A stretch of DNA of 64,000 bases from Delphinus delphis. Lineage: Eukaryota > Chordata > Mammalia > Artiodactyla > Delphinidae. Made by a program: the position numbers and the translations under genes. The DNA lies in assembly GCF_949987515.2 (NCBI RefSeq), contig NC_082694.2:10161958-10225957 (forward strand), read 5' to 3'. Position 1 is the first letter of the stretch. The number at the start of each line of letters is the position of its first letter. The notes under the pieces were generated by a model, which saw only the letters and a list, made by a program, of their open reading frames with translations, did no database searches and was not told where the DNA came from. Of the stretch, positions 61,101 to 64,000 are shown one piece after another.

Positions 61101-62553
61101 GCCTGGAGAAATCAGCAGAAGCGATGTCACCTCCAAGGTTAGGTTATGAAAGGCTGCAACCTCCGTCTCAGACGGGCATCTCCTCTCTCTCACGTCACTC
61201 GCTTCAGGGGAAGCCGGGGCAAGTTGCAGAGCCCTGTGGCGAGGCCTGCATGGCAAGGACTGAGGCCAGTGACCCCTGAGTGAGCTGGGAAGCAGCTCCT
61301 CCCGCCCAGTCAAGCCTAAGCTGACAGCAGTGCCCCCACCAACGTCTTGGGGGCATCCTCCCAAGAGACCCGGAGCCAGACGCGCCCCCCCTCCCCGCCC
61401 CTCCACGCTGCCTCTGGATTCTTGACCCTCAGAAACTGCACAGAATAATACATATCTGTTGTTTTTAAGCCTCTGCATTTGGGGGTCATTTGTTACGCAG
61501 CAGTGGGTGACCAGCACACACAGGGCATCAGGGTCCCAGGCTGAATGGATCATCCACAGGCTCTCTGTTGTTCTTCAGCAAGCGCGGCCTCCCTCTCTGC
61601 CTCACTTCTCCCCTTGCGCCCATCTCCTCCAGTTTCCTTTCCTTTGTTTTTGTCTCACCTCAGCGAGCTTAAAAGTGAGGCTAGCCTGAGCCGGACTGAG
61701 CAGCAGGACACCCCCCAGGAGACGGCCTTGGACAGCAGCCTGAGCCACATCTGTAAGGTGAGCCCCACCCGTCCCTCTGCTCGCAGTCCACACCTATTCA
61801 GCATCCGGTTCAGTGAACACTGCTGAGCACCATCGCAGGCACCGTGCCGACGGCCAGGAGGGATGCCACAGAAGCCCGCGCCCACCACGCCTGCGCCTGC
61901 GCCTGCCCCTGACGACCCGAGGGGCCTCGACTCCAGACCTCACCATTTTTCTCAGTTCCTTCCCAGCGGGGCCCAGGGCTCACAGTGCCAGGGAGGCACC
62001 CCTGCCCTAGCGCTCTCTCTGCTCTCCAGTTCCTGATGCTGTGCGTGCTGGCCCAGCCAGGGGCCTACACCGATGGGAGCCTCTTGGGCCTGATTGAGCT
62101 GCTGTGCCGAGCCGGCTTGGACGTGGGGCTCCGCCTGCTGCCCAAGACCGACCTCCAGCAGCTCCTGCTTCTGCTCCTGGACAGCATCCAGGAGTGGCCG
62201 GGGAAGGTATGGCGGACCCCTGAGCCCGAGCCCAAGCCCCCAGCCTCACCGCGAATGCTCTCTCACGGCCCCTAGAGCGCCCCAGGTGGAGACAGCGCTG
62301 CTCCCTCCCTTACCTGGCCTCCACGACCCACCCTCTTACTCTCCAGATATCCCCCCCACCCCTACCCCCACCCCCCGCAGTGGGCTGGTAGGGAGGTCAG
62401 GGTGGAAGGCGGGCCACGCCCCCCCAGCCCGCCTTGATGCCCACTGTCCCCACAGCTCCGGCAGCTGTGCTGTGCCCTGAGCCGGGCATCTGATCACCAC
62501 CACAACCTGCTGGCGCTTGTGCAGCTCTTCCTGGACGTGACGCCCCGGAGCAG
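19115..62553 (+). CDS. FAM178B: FAM178B, partial spliced gene (11 exons assembled, 3' end outside window)
   Basis: This entry covers the whole assembled gene; the exons are listed separately. Joined, they give 500 complete codons plus two bases with no internal stop. Every intron starts GT and ends AG, and the phases agree at all ten junctions. The product has a proline-rich, probably disordered N-terminal part (residues 1-170), a short charged helix around residues 180-205 and then a mostly leucine-rich helical region. This matches the conserved FAM178/SLF2 C-terminal domain. SLF2 (FAM178A) is known to link RAD18-SLF1 to the SMC5/6 complex at damaged DNA. FAM178B is its less studied paralogue and its own function is not established, so an SMC5/6-related role is inference. 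The choice of FAM178B over SLF2 rests on the remembered exon 2 motif [10 protein letters not shown] and the short protein. The C-terminal exons lie beyond the window. Confidence 0.85.
19384..19823 (+). CDS. FAM178B: FAM178B exon (assembled exon 2, proline-rich N-terminal region)
   Basis: This 440-base exon follows the acceptor gtcccgtccacag and ends at the donor cctca|gtaagc. It starts in phase 1 and ends on a codon boundary. It encodes residues 24-170: a proline-, serine- and alanine-rich low-complexity stretch with a basic patch, SPKKPKM, that could be a nuclear localisation signal, followed by [18 protein letters not shown] associate the latter with FAM178B. The region is likely disordered. 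The same frame stays open past the donor to a TGA at 19962-19964, and a poly(A) signal follows at 20089, so this exon could also be used as a terminal exon (separate entry). Confidence 0.8.
19824..20120 (+). other. Read-through extension of exon 2 with intronic poly(A) signal
   Basis: If the donor at 19824 is not used, the frame runs on for 46 more codons, rich in Pro and Leu, to a TGA at 19962-19964. AATAAA follows at 20089-20094, and a G/T-rich stretch (ggggtggtg, tgtgtgggt) lies just downstream. This is the arrangement of a poly(A) site. The added sequence contains loose short repeats of the type ctcctyrgccac. A short isoform ending here would keep only the disordered N-terminal part and lose the FAM178 domain. 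No expression evidence is available from sequence, and a chance AATAAA is possible. Confidence 0.35.
20310..20620 (+). repeat. Old L1-type fragment with (AAAC)n
   Basis: The passage ccaataaccaaaatgccaat with aactaataaattatgttcta resembles sense LINE-1 3' sequence. It contains (AAAC)5 at about 20464-20485. Confidence 0.55.
20845..20906 (+). CDS. FAM178B: FAM178B exon (assembled exon 3)
   Basis: This 62-base exon lies between cttctccag and the donor gaagag|gtgagt. It starts in phase 0 and ends with a two-base split codon. It encodes residues 171-190, including [13 protein letters not shown], which resembles the segment that opens the conserved FAM178/SLF2 region. The donor is close to consensus and a pyrimidine-rich tract (ttttccctctgtctctgtcttcc nearby) precedes the acceptor. 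The charged residues continue into the next exon as a predicted helix. Confidence 0.85.
20907..21950. other. Start of intron 3, unassigned
   Basis: GC-rich intron without a supported exon. The 105- and 127-codon plus-strand open frames at 21072 and 21302 have no splice context and no domain. I see no named repeat here. Confidence 0.4.
22150..22790 (+). repeat. Copy of an old interspersed repeat (family not named)
   Basis: It starts around gtgccaggcaccggatatac and contains gggagtcaggacaggctccc, ggcagagtgtggggagtgga and gctcaggctgcgtcatggag, in the same order as the fuller copy at 24370-25180. It lies on the other side of exon 4 (23735-23836). Confidence 0.55.
23064..23264 (+). repeat. CHR SINE, short cetacean-type, with perfect TSD
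   Basis: It starts ggcttccctggtggcgcagt and ends in an A tail. The 15-base duplication gaaaagggaagtgag flanks it exactly (23049-23063 and 23265-23279). It is inserted in the intron between exons 3 and 4. Confidence 0.97.
23735..23836 (+). CDS. FAM178B: FAM178B exon (assembled exon 4, charged helix)
   Basis: This 102-base exon follows caccttccggcag and ends gagcacag|gtgcgg. It is phase 2 at both ends. It encodes residues 191-224, beginning [15 protein letters not shown] and then [16 protein letters not shown]. The first half is rich in Glu, Gln, Arg and Leu and should form an amphipathic helix continuous with exon 3. The second half is acidic and polar, as expected for a linker. Exons 4 and 5 could each be skipped without breaking the frame, since both are phase 2-2 and multiples of three. 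Confidence 0.85.
24370..24430 (+). repeat. Degenerate (TCCA/TCYG)n simple repeat
   Basis: A run of tccattcatccatttgtccg-type four-base units that precedes the old repeat at 24430. Confidence 0.85.
24430..25220 (+). repeat. Near full-length copy of an old interspersed repeat (family not named)
   Basis: It runs through tgctaggctctgtgcagact, gtcagggaaggcctctgtga, acgggatttgctgacgagct, gggagaaagagaggaatcag and ttttggcctgagcagccaga. I recognise this order as a common ancient mammalian repeat but cannot name it safely. Related pieces lie at 11745, 22150, 24011 and 56290. Confidence 0.6.
25241..25263 (+). repeat. Run of 23 G
   Basis: An uninterrupted G23 mononucleotide run in the intron between exons 4 and 5. 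Such runs can form G-quadruplexes and are also typical places for assembly errors. Confidence 0.95.
25790..26020 (+). repeat. hAT-type non-autonomous DNA transposon fragment
   Basis: The wording ggggatcagcagacttgctg, gaacagtaaatatttcagga, ggaccatacagcctgtcggc and tttacagaaacaggcgg follows a common MER-type element. The exact family is uncertain. Confidence 0.55.
26030..28500. other. Intron 4, unassigned part
   Basis: About 2.5 kb before exon 5 with no supported exon. At 27715-27735 a short alternating gcgtgcgcgcacgc stretch could adopt Z-DNA. The 266-codon open frame at 27930-28730 overlaps exon 5 in a different frame and is judged accidental. Confidence 0.4.
28509..28661 (+). CDS. FAM178B: FAM178B exon (assembled exon 5)
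   Basis: This 153-base exon lies between ctcttgctttgccag and the donor ctcag|gtaaac. It is phase 2 at both ends and encodes residues 225-275. The sequence [20 protein letters not shown] leads into a segment ending RLEELFL and fits the start of the globular FAM178 domain. A longer overlapping open frame at 27930-28730 reads the same DNA in another frame and is not real, because the domain-like reading has the spliced frame and proper borders. Confidence 0.88.
29505..30110 (-). repeat. Old LINE fragment, minus
   Basis: The order ccatgtacccatcgctcaac, ttaagcaaatcccagacaca, ctgtgtctctaaaagactct and gtttccaacttttcccccca is familiar from old LINE-1-type sequence read backwards. The family is uncertain. 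Confidence 0.5.
30715..30770 (+). promoter_or_regulatory. NRF1/ETS/YY1-like motif cluster in intron 5
   Basis: Within 30 bases there is gtgcgcag (NRF1-like), ccggaag (ETS/GABP) and aagatggcgg (YY1), an arrangement common in housekeeping promoters. The ATG inside the YY1 motif opens an eight-codon frame, MAEEENVT. There is no clear CpG island around it. It may be a cryptic promoter, a remnant or coincidence. Confidence 0.3.
30780..34545. other. Rest of intron 5, repeat-poor
   Basis: Nearly 4 kb with no repeat I can name apart from short C and G runs (31630-31650, 32320-32340). At 33440-33800 an A/T-rich single-copy block carries gacgttatctag (GATA-like) and acaggaagttac (ETS-like). Open frames of up to 178 codons on both strands look accidental. 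Confidence 0.35.
31800..32060 (+). other. Single-copy intronic block with TATA-like motif
   Basis: The passage around 31955-31985 reads ggaaactgacactgtataaa and then taacggcgctcgctg, a TATA-like box in a low-repeat region. No exon with borders follows. It might be a conserved regulatory element; the evidence is only composition and the lack of repeats. Confidence 0.2.
34559..34700 (+). repeat. Short tRNA-derived SINE
   Basis: It starts ggagttccctggcagtccag and passes through ctttcactgccatggcccgg and gatcccacatgccgcacggc, ending in an A-rich tail with aaccaaac units. Target duplications are weak (actgtga on both sides). It lies 245 bases before exon 6. Confidence 0.85.
34946..35051 (+). CDS. 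FAM178B: FAM178B exon (assembled exon 6)
   Basis: This 106-base exon follows ccctttgctcccacag and ends ttccag|gtgagc, an excellent donor. It enters in phase 2 and ends on a codon boundary. It encodes residues 276-311, including [19 protein letters not shown] and PLLRWLFQ. The leucine-rich amphipathic pattern suggests paired helices of a HEAT- or ARM-like fold in the FAM178 domain; the fold is inference. A 272-codon antisense open frame (34464-35282) covers it and part of a SINE and is rejected as chance. Confidence 0.9.
35052..36180. other. Start of intron 6, GC-rich, unassigned
   Basis: GC-rich intron between exons 6 and 7. A 198-codon minus frame (35600-36196) and a 171-codon plus frame (34934-35449) have no domain and are expected in such composition. 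Confidence 0.4.
36185..36315 (+). repeat. MIR fragment
   Basis: It contains actgtgcgacttggggagtt, tctgtgcctcagtttccact and aaatcctgtgagctgcc in MIR order. The following 2 kb (36320-38320) are GC-rich intron with no repeat I can name. Confidence 0.65.
38330..38540 (+). repeat. MIR element just upstream of exon 7
   Basis: It is well ordered: gggattgaatcctggctttt, tgctctgtgaccctggggaa, gtttcttcatctgtaaagca and gtgaggattaaatggg. It ends about 50 bases before the exon 7 acceptor, so it reaches into the usual branch-point zone. Confidence 0.8.
38589..38673 (+). CDS. FAM178B: FAM178B exon (assembled exon 7)
   Basis: This 85-base exon follows the pyrimidine-rich acceptor tttttcttctcctcctag and ends tctg|gtcagt. 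It starts on a codon boundary and leaves one base. It encodes residues 312-339, beginning [20 protein letters not shown]. The exon continues the helix that ends exon 6 (LLRWLFQ then LLTW), as in the SLF2 family. The split codon completes as Asp with the exon at 57202. That makes the following intron 18.5 kb, the longest in the gene. A MIR element (38330-38540) ends only about 50 bases before this exon. Confidence 0.88.
39243..39570 (-). repeat. CHR SINE, long form, minus
   Basis: It runs from ttttggctgcgttgggtctt through tctctagttgcggcgagtgg to aaccactgcgccaccaggga. It is fairly intact and lies early in the 18.5 kb intron 7. Confidence 0.93.
40490..41200 (+). repeat. L1 3' end (plus), with SINE insertion
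   Basis: It contains gtggagtattattcagcctt, acaacgtggatgaaccttga, gacattatgctaagtgaaat, gagacagaaagtagaatggt and gaactgtacacttaaaaatg, in LINE-1 order. It is broken by a SINE at 40648-40841. Confidence 0.85.
40648..40841 (+). repeat. Short tRNA-derived SINE with long A-rich tail
   Basis: It starts gggacttccccggtggccca, carries ttccattcctggtcagggag and ends in an A-rich tail (aaaaaatctttgaaaaaaaa). The flanks gaaaggtaattctg and gggaaggaaattctg look like a diverged target duplication. Confidence 0.75.
41205..42535. other. Intron 7, unassigned part
   Basis: No supported exon. A passage near 42090-42330 (cgtaagtaacagatgtccaa, ctccaggcatcatcatgttc) resembles a common old interspersed repeat that I cannot name. 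Confidence 0.35.
42540..42765 (-). repeat. Probable L1-derived fragment, minus
   Basis: The wording tttagttttggaatttccat, gtttctgtttctctattggg and taacatctggagcatcta is typical of old LINE-derived sequence read backwards. The family is uncertain. Confidence 0.45.
44608..44949 (-). repeat. CHR SINE, long form, minus, inside L1, with TSD
   Basis: It runs from ttttggctacattgggtgtt to attgcaccaccagggaagtc. The duplication tcccttatgttt flanks it exactly (44596-44607 and 44950-44961), proving insertion into the older L1. Confidence 0.95.
45223..45256 (+). repeat. (GT)n and (AC)n microsatellite
   Basis: It reads gtgtgcgtgtgcgtgtgtgt and turns into acacacacac. It could form a short hairpin and lies inside the L1. 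Confidence 0.85.
45850..46900. other. Intron 7, unassigned part
   Basis: A 1 kb gap between the two L1 blocks. A 148-codon open frame (46216-46662) has a hydrophobic start but no recognisable domain or splice context. A (CCTT)n-like ccttccttcctccctccc stretch lies at 46383-46403. Confidence 0.4.
47676..48001 (-). repeat. CHR SINE, long form, minus, inside L1
   Basis: It runs from tttttggctgccctgggtct to cactgcaccaccagggaagc. It also carries the ccggaccggggcacgaacc head. Confidence 0.93.
48722..48925 (-). repeat. CHR SINE with part of the body missing, minus, inside L1
   Basis: It begins tatattttatttttggctgt but jumps to attaggtgcatgggcttcag. About 100 bases of the usual body (the ctctagttgcggcgag to ttgcggagcacgg part) are absent. 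The head end accactgcgccaccagggaa is intact. Confidence 0.9.
49381..49500 (+). repeat. Short 5'-truncated L1 insertion with TSD
   Basis: It carries gtagagctgattccctttgc, caatattgtaaagcaactat and actccagtt, the L1 3' end typical of cetartiodactyls, and then a poly(A). The duplication aaagtttgaagaccagca (49360-49377) recurs as aaagtttggagaccagca (about 49501-49518) with one mismatch. Only the last 100 bases or so of the element were copied. Confidence 0.9.
49520..50630. other. Intron 7, unassigned part
   Basis: No named repeat. At 50272-50307 the unit caaggagcacttacgtg is repeated twice in tandem. Open frames of up to 155 codons (50132-50599) show no domain. Confidence 0.4.
50635..50795 (-). 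repeat. MIR element, minus
   Basis: It reads gccaggcactgagcccaggg, agtagatactattattttcc and catttttacagataattag, the reverse complement of MIR. Confidence 0.75.
50850..51345 (+). repeat. L2 3' portion
   Basis: The order ctgcagggcctttgcatgtg, cacccaggatctctcttccc, tgggctgtgagccccagagc and tcagggaccatgtctttgct, with the end atatccgttgaatgagtgg, is L2. Confidence 0.75.
51864..52041 (+). repeat. MER5A-type hAT DNA transposon, complete with 8-bp TSD
   Basis: It starts caggggtttccgaacttggc and ends tctgagaaccactg, which are inverted ends of a MER5A-like element about 178 bases long. The flanks ccttagcg (51856-51863) and ccttaggt (52042-52049) match an old 8-base hAT target duplication at six of eight positions. 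Confidence 0.8.
52172..52495 (-). repeat. CHR SINE, long form, minus
   Basis: It runs from tttttttttggctgcattgg to ccactgcaccaccagggaag. It has a T-rich start and a small deletion in the ttctcattg...ttgccgagcac part. Confidence 0.93.
52991..53005 (+). repeat. Run of 15 G
   Basis: Preceded by ttgttttgggt and followed by tgctttttg. Length may vary or be misassembled. Confidence 0.9.
53245..53385 (+). repeat. GT-rich imperfect microsatellite
   Basis: An imperfect tract (tgtgtgtgtacgtgtgtgtg, gggggtgtgtgtgagtagcg). It can form Z-DNA and produces spurious open frames on both strands, such as the CVYVCVNGW type. Confidence 0.8.
53390..55780. other. Intron 7, GC-rich unassigned part
   Basis: No exon or named repeat was recognised, apart from an L2-like piece at about 54080-54140. 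GC content rises around 53400-53650 and 55140-55320. Open frames of up to 154 codons have no domain. Confidence 0.4.
55790..56030 (+). repeat. L2 3' portion
   Basis: The passages ctagacttgagctccctgag and gtcaggggttctactgggtc, after cccttccctgagtagcctcc, fit L2. Confidence 0.6.
56230..56282 (+). repeat. (CATT/CATC)n simple repeat
   Basis: It reads cattcattcatcattcattc, then catccatccatccatccatc. It directly precedes another piece of the unnamed old repeat (56290-56480, ggaatttacattctaatggg). Confidence 0.85.
57202..57316 (+). CDS. FAM178B: FAM178B exon (assembled exon 8)
   Basis: This 115-base exon lies between cttggcctgacag and the donor gggag|gtgagt. It enters in phase 1 and leaves two bases. 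It encodes residues 340-377: [20 protein letters not shown], then a proline- and histidine-rich tail ending GPLQHDG. The first half looks like a conserved helix. The second half looks like a loop that continues into the polar start of exon 9. Confidence 0.85.
57670..57786 (-). repeat. Short tRNA-derived SINE, minus, with perfect TSD
   Basis: Read backwards it starts gggagttccctggtggccta and carries gggttcaatccctggtcggg. The duplication aaattatgtgc flanks it exactly (57659-57669 and 57787-57797). It lies 350 bases after exon 8. Confidence 0.95.
57800..61400. other. Intron 8, mostly unassigned
   Basis: About 3.6 kb without a named repeat. It contains one exon-like segment at 60965-61082 (ctttgttttccaagtcccag-like acceptor and cccag|gtcagg), discussed under findings. 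Open frames of up to 163 codons (58326-58817) have no domain. Confidence 0.4.
61410..61540 (+). repeat. LTR-like 3' remnant
   Basis: The passages agaataatacatatctgttg, gcctctgcatttgggggtca and tttgttacgcagcagtgggt resemble the 3' end of an old LTR or MER element. The family is uncertain. Confidence 0.45.
61664..61757 (+). CDS. FAM178B: FAM178B exon (assembled exon 9)
   Basis: This 94-base exon follows a very strong pyrimidine tract (cctttcctttgtttttgtct...cctcag) and ends tgtaag|gtgagc. It enters in phase 2 and ends on a codon boundary. Only that entry phase is open; the other two meet stops at once. It encodes residues 378-409: [20 protein letters not shown], a polar, probably exposed loop, followed by a hydrophobic segment ending SLSHICK that leads into exon 10. 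Confidence 0.85.
62030..62206 (+). CDS. FAM178B: FAM178B exon (assembled exon 10)
   Basis: This 177-base exon follows ctctctctgctctccag and ends gggaag|gtatgg. It is phase 0 at both ends, exactly 59 codons, residues 410-468. It begins [20 protein letters not shown] and ends [15 protein letters not shown]. This is the most clearly domain-like exon: two or more leucine-rich helices of the FAM178/SLF2 domain. It lies only 272 bases after exon 9 and 249 bases before exon 11, a compact cluster unlike the long introns upstream. Confidence 0.92.
62456..62553 (+). CDS. FAM178B: FAM178B exon (assembled exon 11, last in window)
   Basis: This 98-base exon lies between ccactgtccccacag and the donor agcag|gtgggt. 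It starts on a codon boundary and leaves two bases. It encodes residues 469-500, including [20 protein letters not shown], which resembles the SLF2 segment around DHHRNLLKVVQL. The next exon must enter in phase 2. I found none up to 64000, so the C-terminal exons lie outside the window. Confidence 0.9.
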
Positions 62554-62969
62554 GTGGGTGCTTCTCCACCTCTGTCTCCCCTGACCTGAGGCTTATCCCC
62601 GCGCCTGTGCTCAACCCCTGTGAGCGATCCACGGTTTGCCCCATCAGTCCCCACAGACCTCCCCCTCCCGCCCAATGTCAAAAACCCAGGAGAAAGAACT
62701 AAAAATACAGCTCACGAATGAGTTCATTACAAAGGGAAAAAAGCCTCATTTTCTTAACGCGGTCTTCTTAGCTAAACCGTCACCTCGTACAGTTAGCCTC
62801 AGACCTGCAGCATCCCCACCTGCCCTTCTTTGTGACTCCTCCCCAGTCCTCAGTGGAGGGAGGGTTCCTTCTGTCATTCAGACCTCAGCTGTGTGTTGTC
62901 TCTTGATCACTCCCCGCTCCCACCCCCCTCTCAAACTCTCCATTCATCATGCTGTTTTATTTTCTGGAC

Positions 62970-63150
62970 AGTATTGATCTCTGCCAGAAGTTATCTTACT
63001 ATTTGTTCCTTGTTCATGGCTGCCTCTCCTCCTTGTCGCTTCCAGGAGAGCAGATCTCTTATTGGGGTCACTGCCACATCACCCCACGTCCAGAACAGTG
63101 CCTGGCATGCTGTTGGCACTTCGTAAATTCTTTTCAAATGAACGAACGAG
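62970..63150 (+). repeat. L2 3' end
   Basis: The wording ccagaacagtgcctggcatg, gttggcacttcgtaaattc and aaatgaacgaacgagg is the end of L2. The sequence around it (62560-64000) is intron after exon 11; another L2-like stretch is at about 63740-63840. No acceptor and exon fitting phase 2 were found. Confidence 0.7.
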
Positions 63151-64000
63151 GTGAACAAACAAACTCAGCCCACAGGGAGATAAGACCCATTCGCTGCTGG
63201 ACCTGCCCCAGTCTCTCCCCTCTCCCCTCCTTCCTTCTCCCACTTGAGGCCACAGCCGCAAGGAGTCCCTTGCCCTTCCCTGTGCAGACCTCTCCCCAGG
63301 TCCCCTCCTGTCCTCTCCAGCCCTCCGTCTGCAGCTCGTCCCACCTAGAATGACACCCCTTCCCACCCTTCCAACCAGACCTGTCCTGGACCCCCTCCAG
63401 GAAGACCCTTCACAGGTACCCACACAGTCACTCTCCACTGGGACCACCCTCCTGCAACTCCCTCCCCAGGGGAAGCTTCTGGGAGCAGGCTTGGGGTTCT
63501 GCTCAGACTGCTGTCCGCAGCAAACATCCTGAGCTCAACTTCAAGCCCAAGATGGGAAGCTCGATCTCTTTCCTATGCATCTGGCTGGAAGAGAGGAGGC
63601 CTTTCCACAGTCCTGAAAGGAAAGCTTTTGCTGTGTATTTGAAAGAACTGGGCTTCTCGAAGCTCTGTCTAAGACCTTTAGGTGATGCATGCGTCGGAAA
63701 TGGCAGTCCTAGAGGGCTTTCCCGTCCCCACCTCATTTTCCCTGTTCATCCCGAAATCGTGTCCGTTCTGCCTTCCACATCCTAAATCTTGGCTTCTAGT
63801 TGCCTGTGTCAGCTCCACAAAAGCAGGGACCTCGTCTGGGTCACTTTAAATCAGCTACCTCCTTCCCGCCCCCTCCTGCTTTCATCTCACCATCTCTCAC
63901 CTGGATGGTGGCAGTGGCATTCTGTCCCTGGCTCCTCCTTCAAAGGCTGTTTGCTCTGCAGGTACATGTGATTATCCCCTCTCTGCTTTGCCTTGCTTGC

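Overview
The window is mammalian nuclear DNA, almost certainly from a cetacean and probably a toothed whale. The main clue is many copies of tRNA-derived CHR SINEs. These include several short, well-preserved copies with perfect or near-perfect target-site duplications that look like the cetacean-specific CHR subfamilies. Old LINE-1, L2, MIR, MLT1 LTR and hAT fragments make up the rest of the repeats. There are no bacterial operons, CRISPR arrays or phage genes. Nearly all long open frames are chance frames in GC-rich intron or in transposons.

One protein gene can be supported: the plus-strand, multi-exon gene FAM178B, a paralogue of SLF2/FAM178A. Eleven exons were assembled by hand at 19115-19184, 19384-19823, 20845-20906, 23735-23836, 28509-28661, 34946-35051, 38589-38673, 57202-57316, 61664-61757, 62030-62206 and 62456-62553. 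Every junction has AG/GT borders and the reading phase carries through all ten introns, giving 500 complete codons plus two bases. The protein is not finished at the right edge: the last exon ends in a split codon and no matching acceptor was found in the remaining 1.45 kb. The 5' end is not settled. An ATG lies inside the first assembled exon. A CpG-rich block at about 5.39-5.76 kb is the best promoter candidate, and an exon-like segment lies at 4148-4265.

Layout: 1-5.3 kb is upstream sequence with MIR, L2 and SINE copies and the possible early exon. 5.4-5.8 kb is the CpG-rich block. 5.9-19.1 kb is upstream DNA or first intron, loaded with LINE-1, two MLT1 LTRs and SINEs. 19.1-38.7 kb holds the first seven exons in relatively repeat-poor, GC-rich DNA. 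38.7-57.2 kb is one 18.5 kb intron with two nested minus-strand LINE-1 blocks interrupted by SINEs. 57.2-62.6 kb holds the last four exons. 62.6-64 kb is intron with L2-like sequence.

No undescribed biological system stands out. The points most worth a second look are an intronic AATAAA that could end a short FAM178B isoform, the unplaced exon-like segments, a NRF1/ETS/YY1-like motif cluster in an intron, a tail-only retroinsertion with a target duplication, and datable SINE insertions useful for whale phylogeny. All repeat family names are from memory and were not checked with RepeatMasker.
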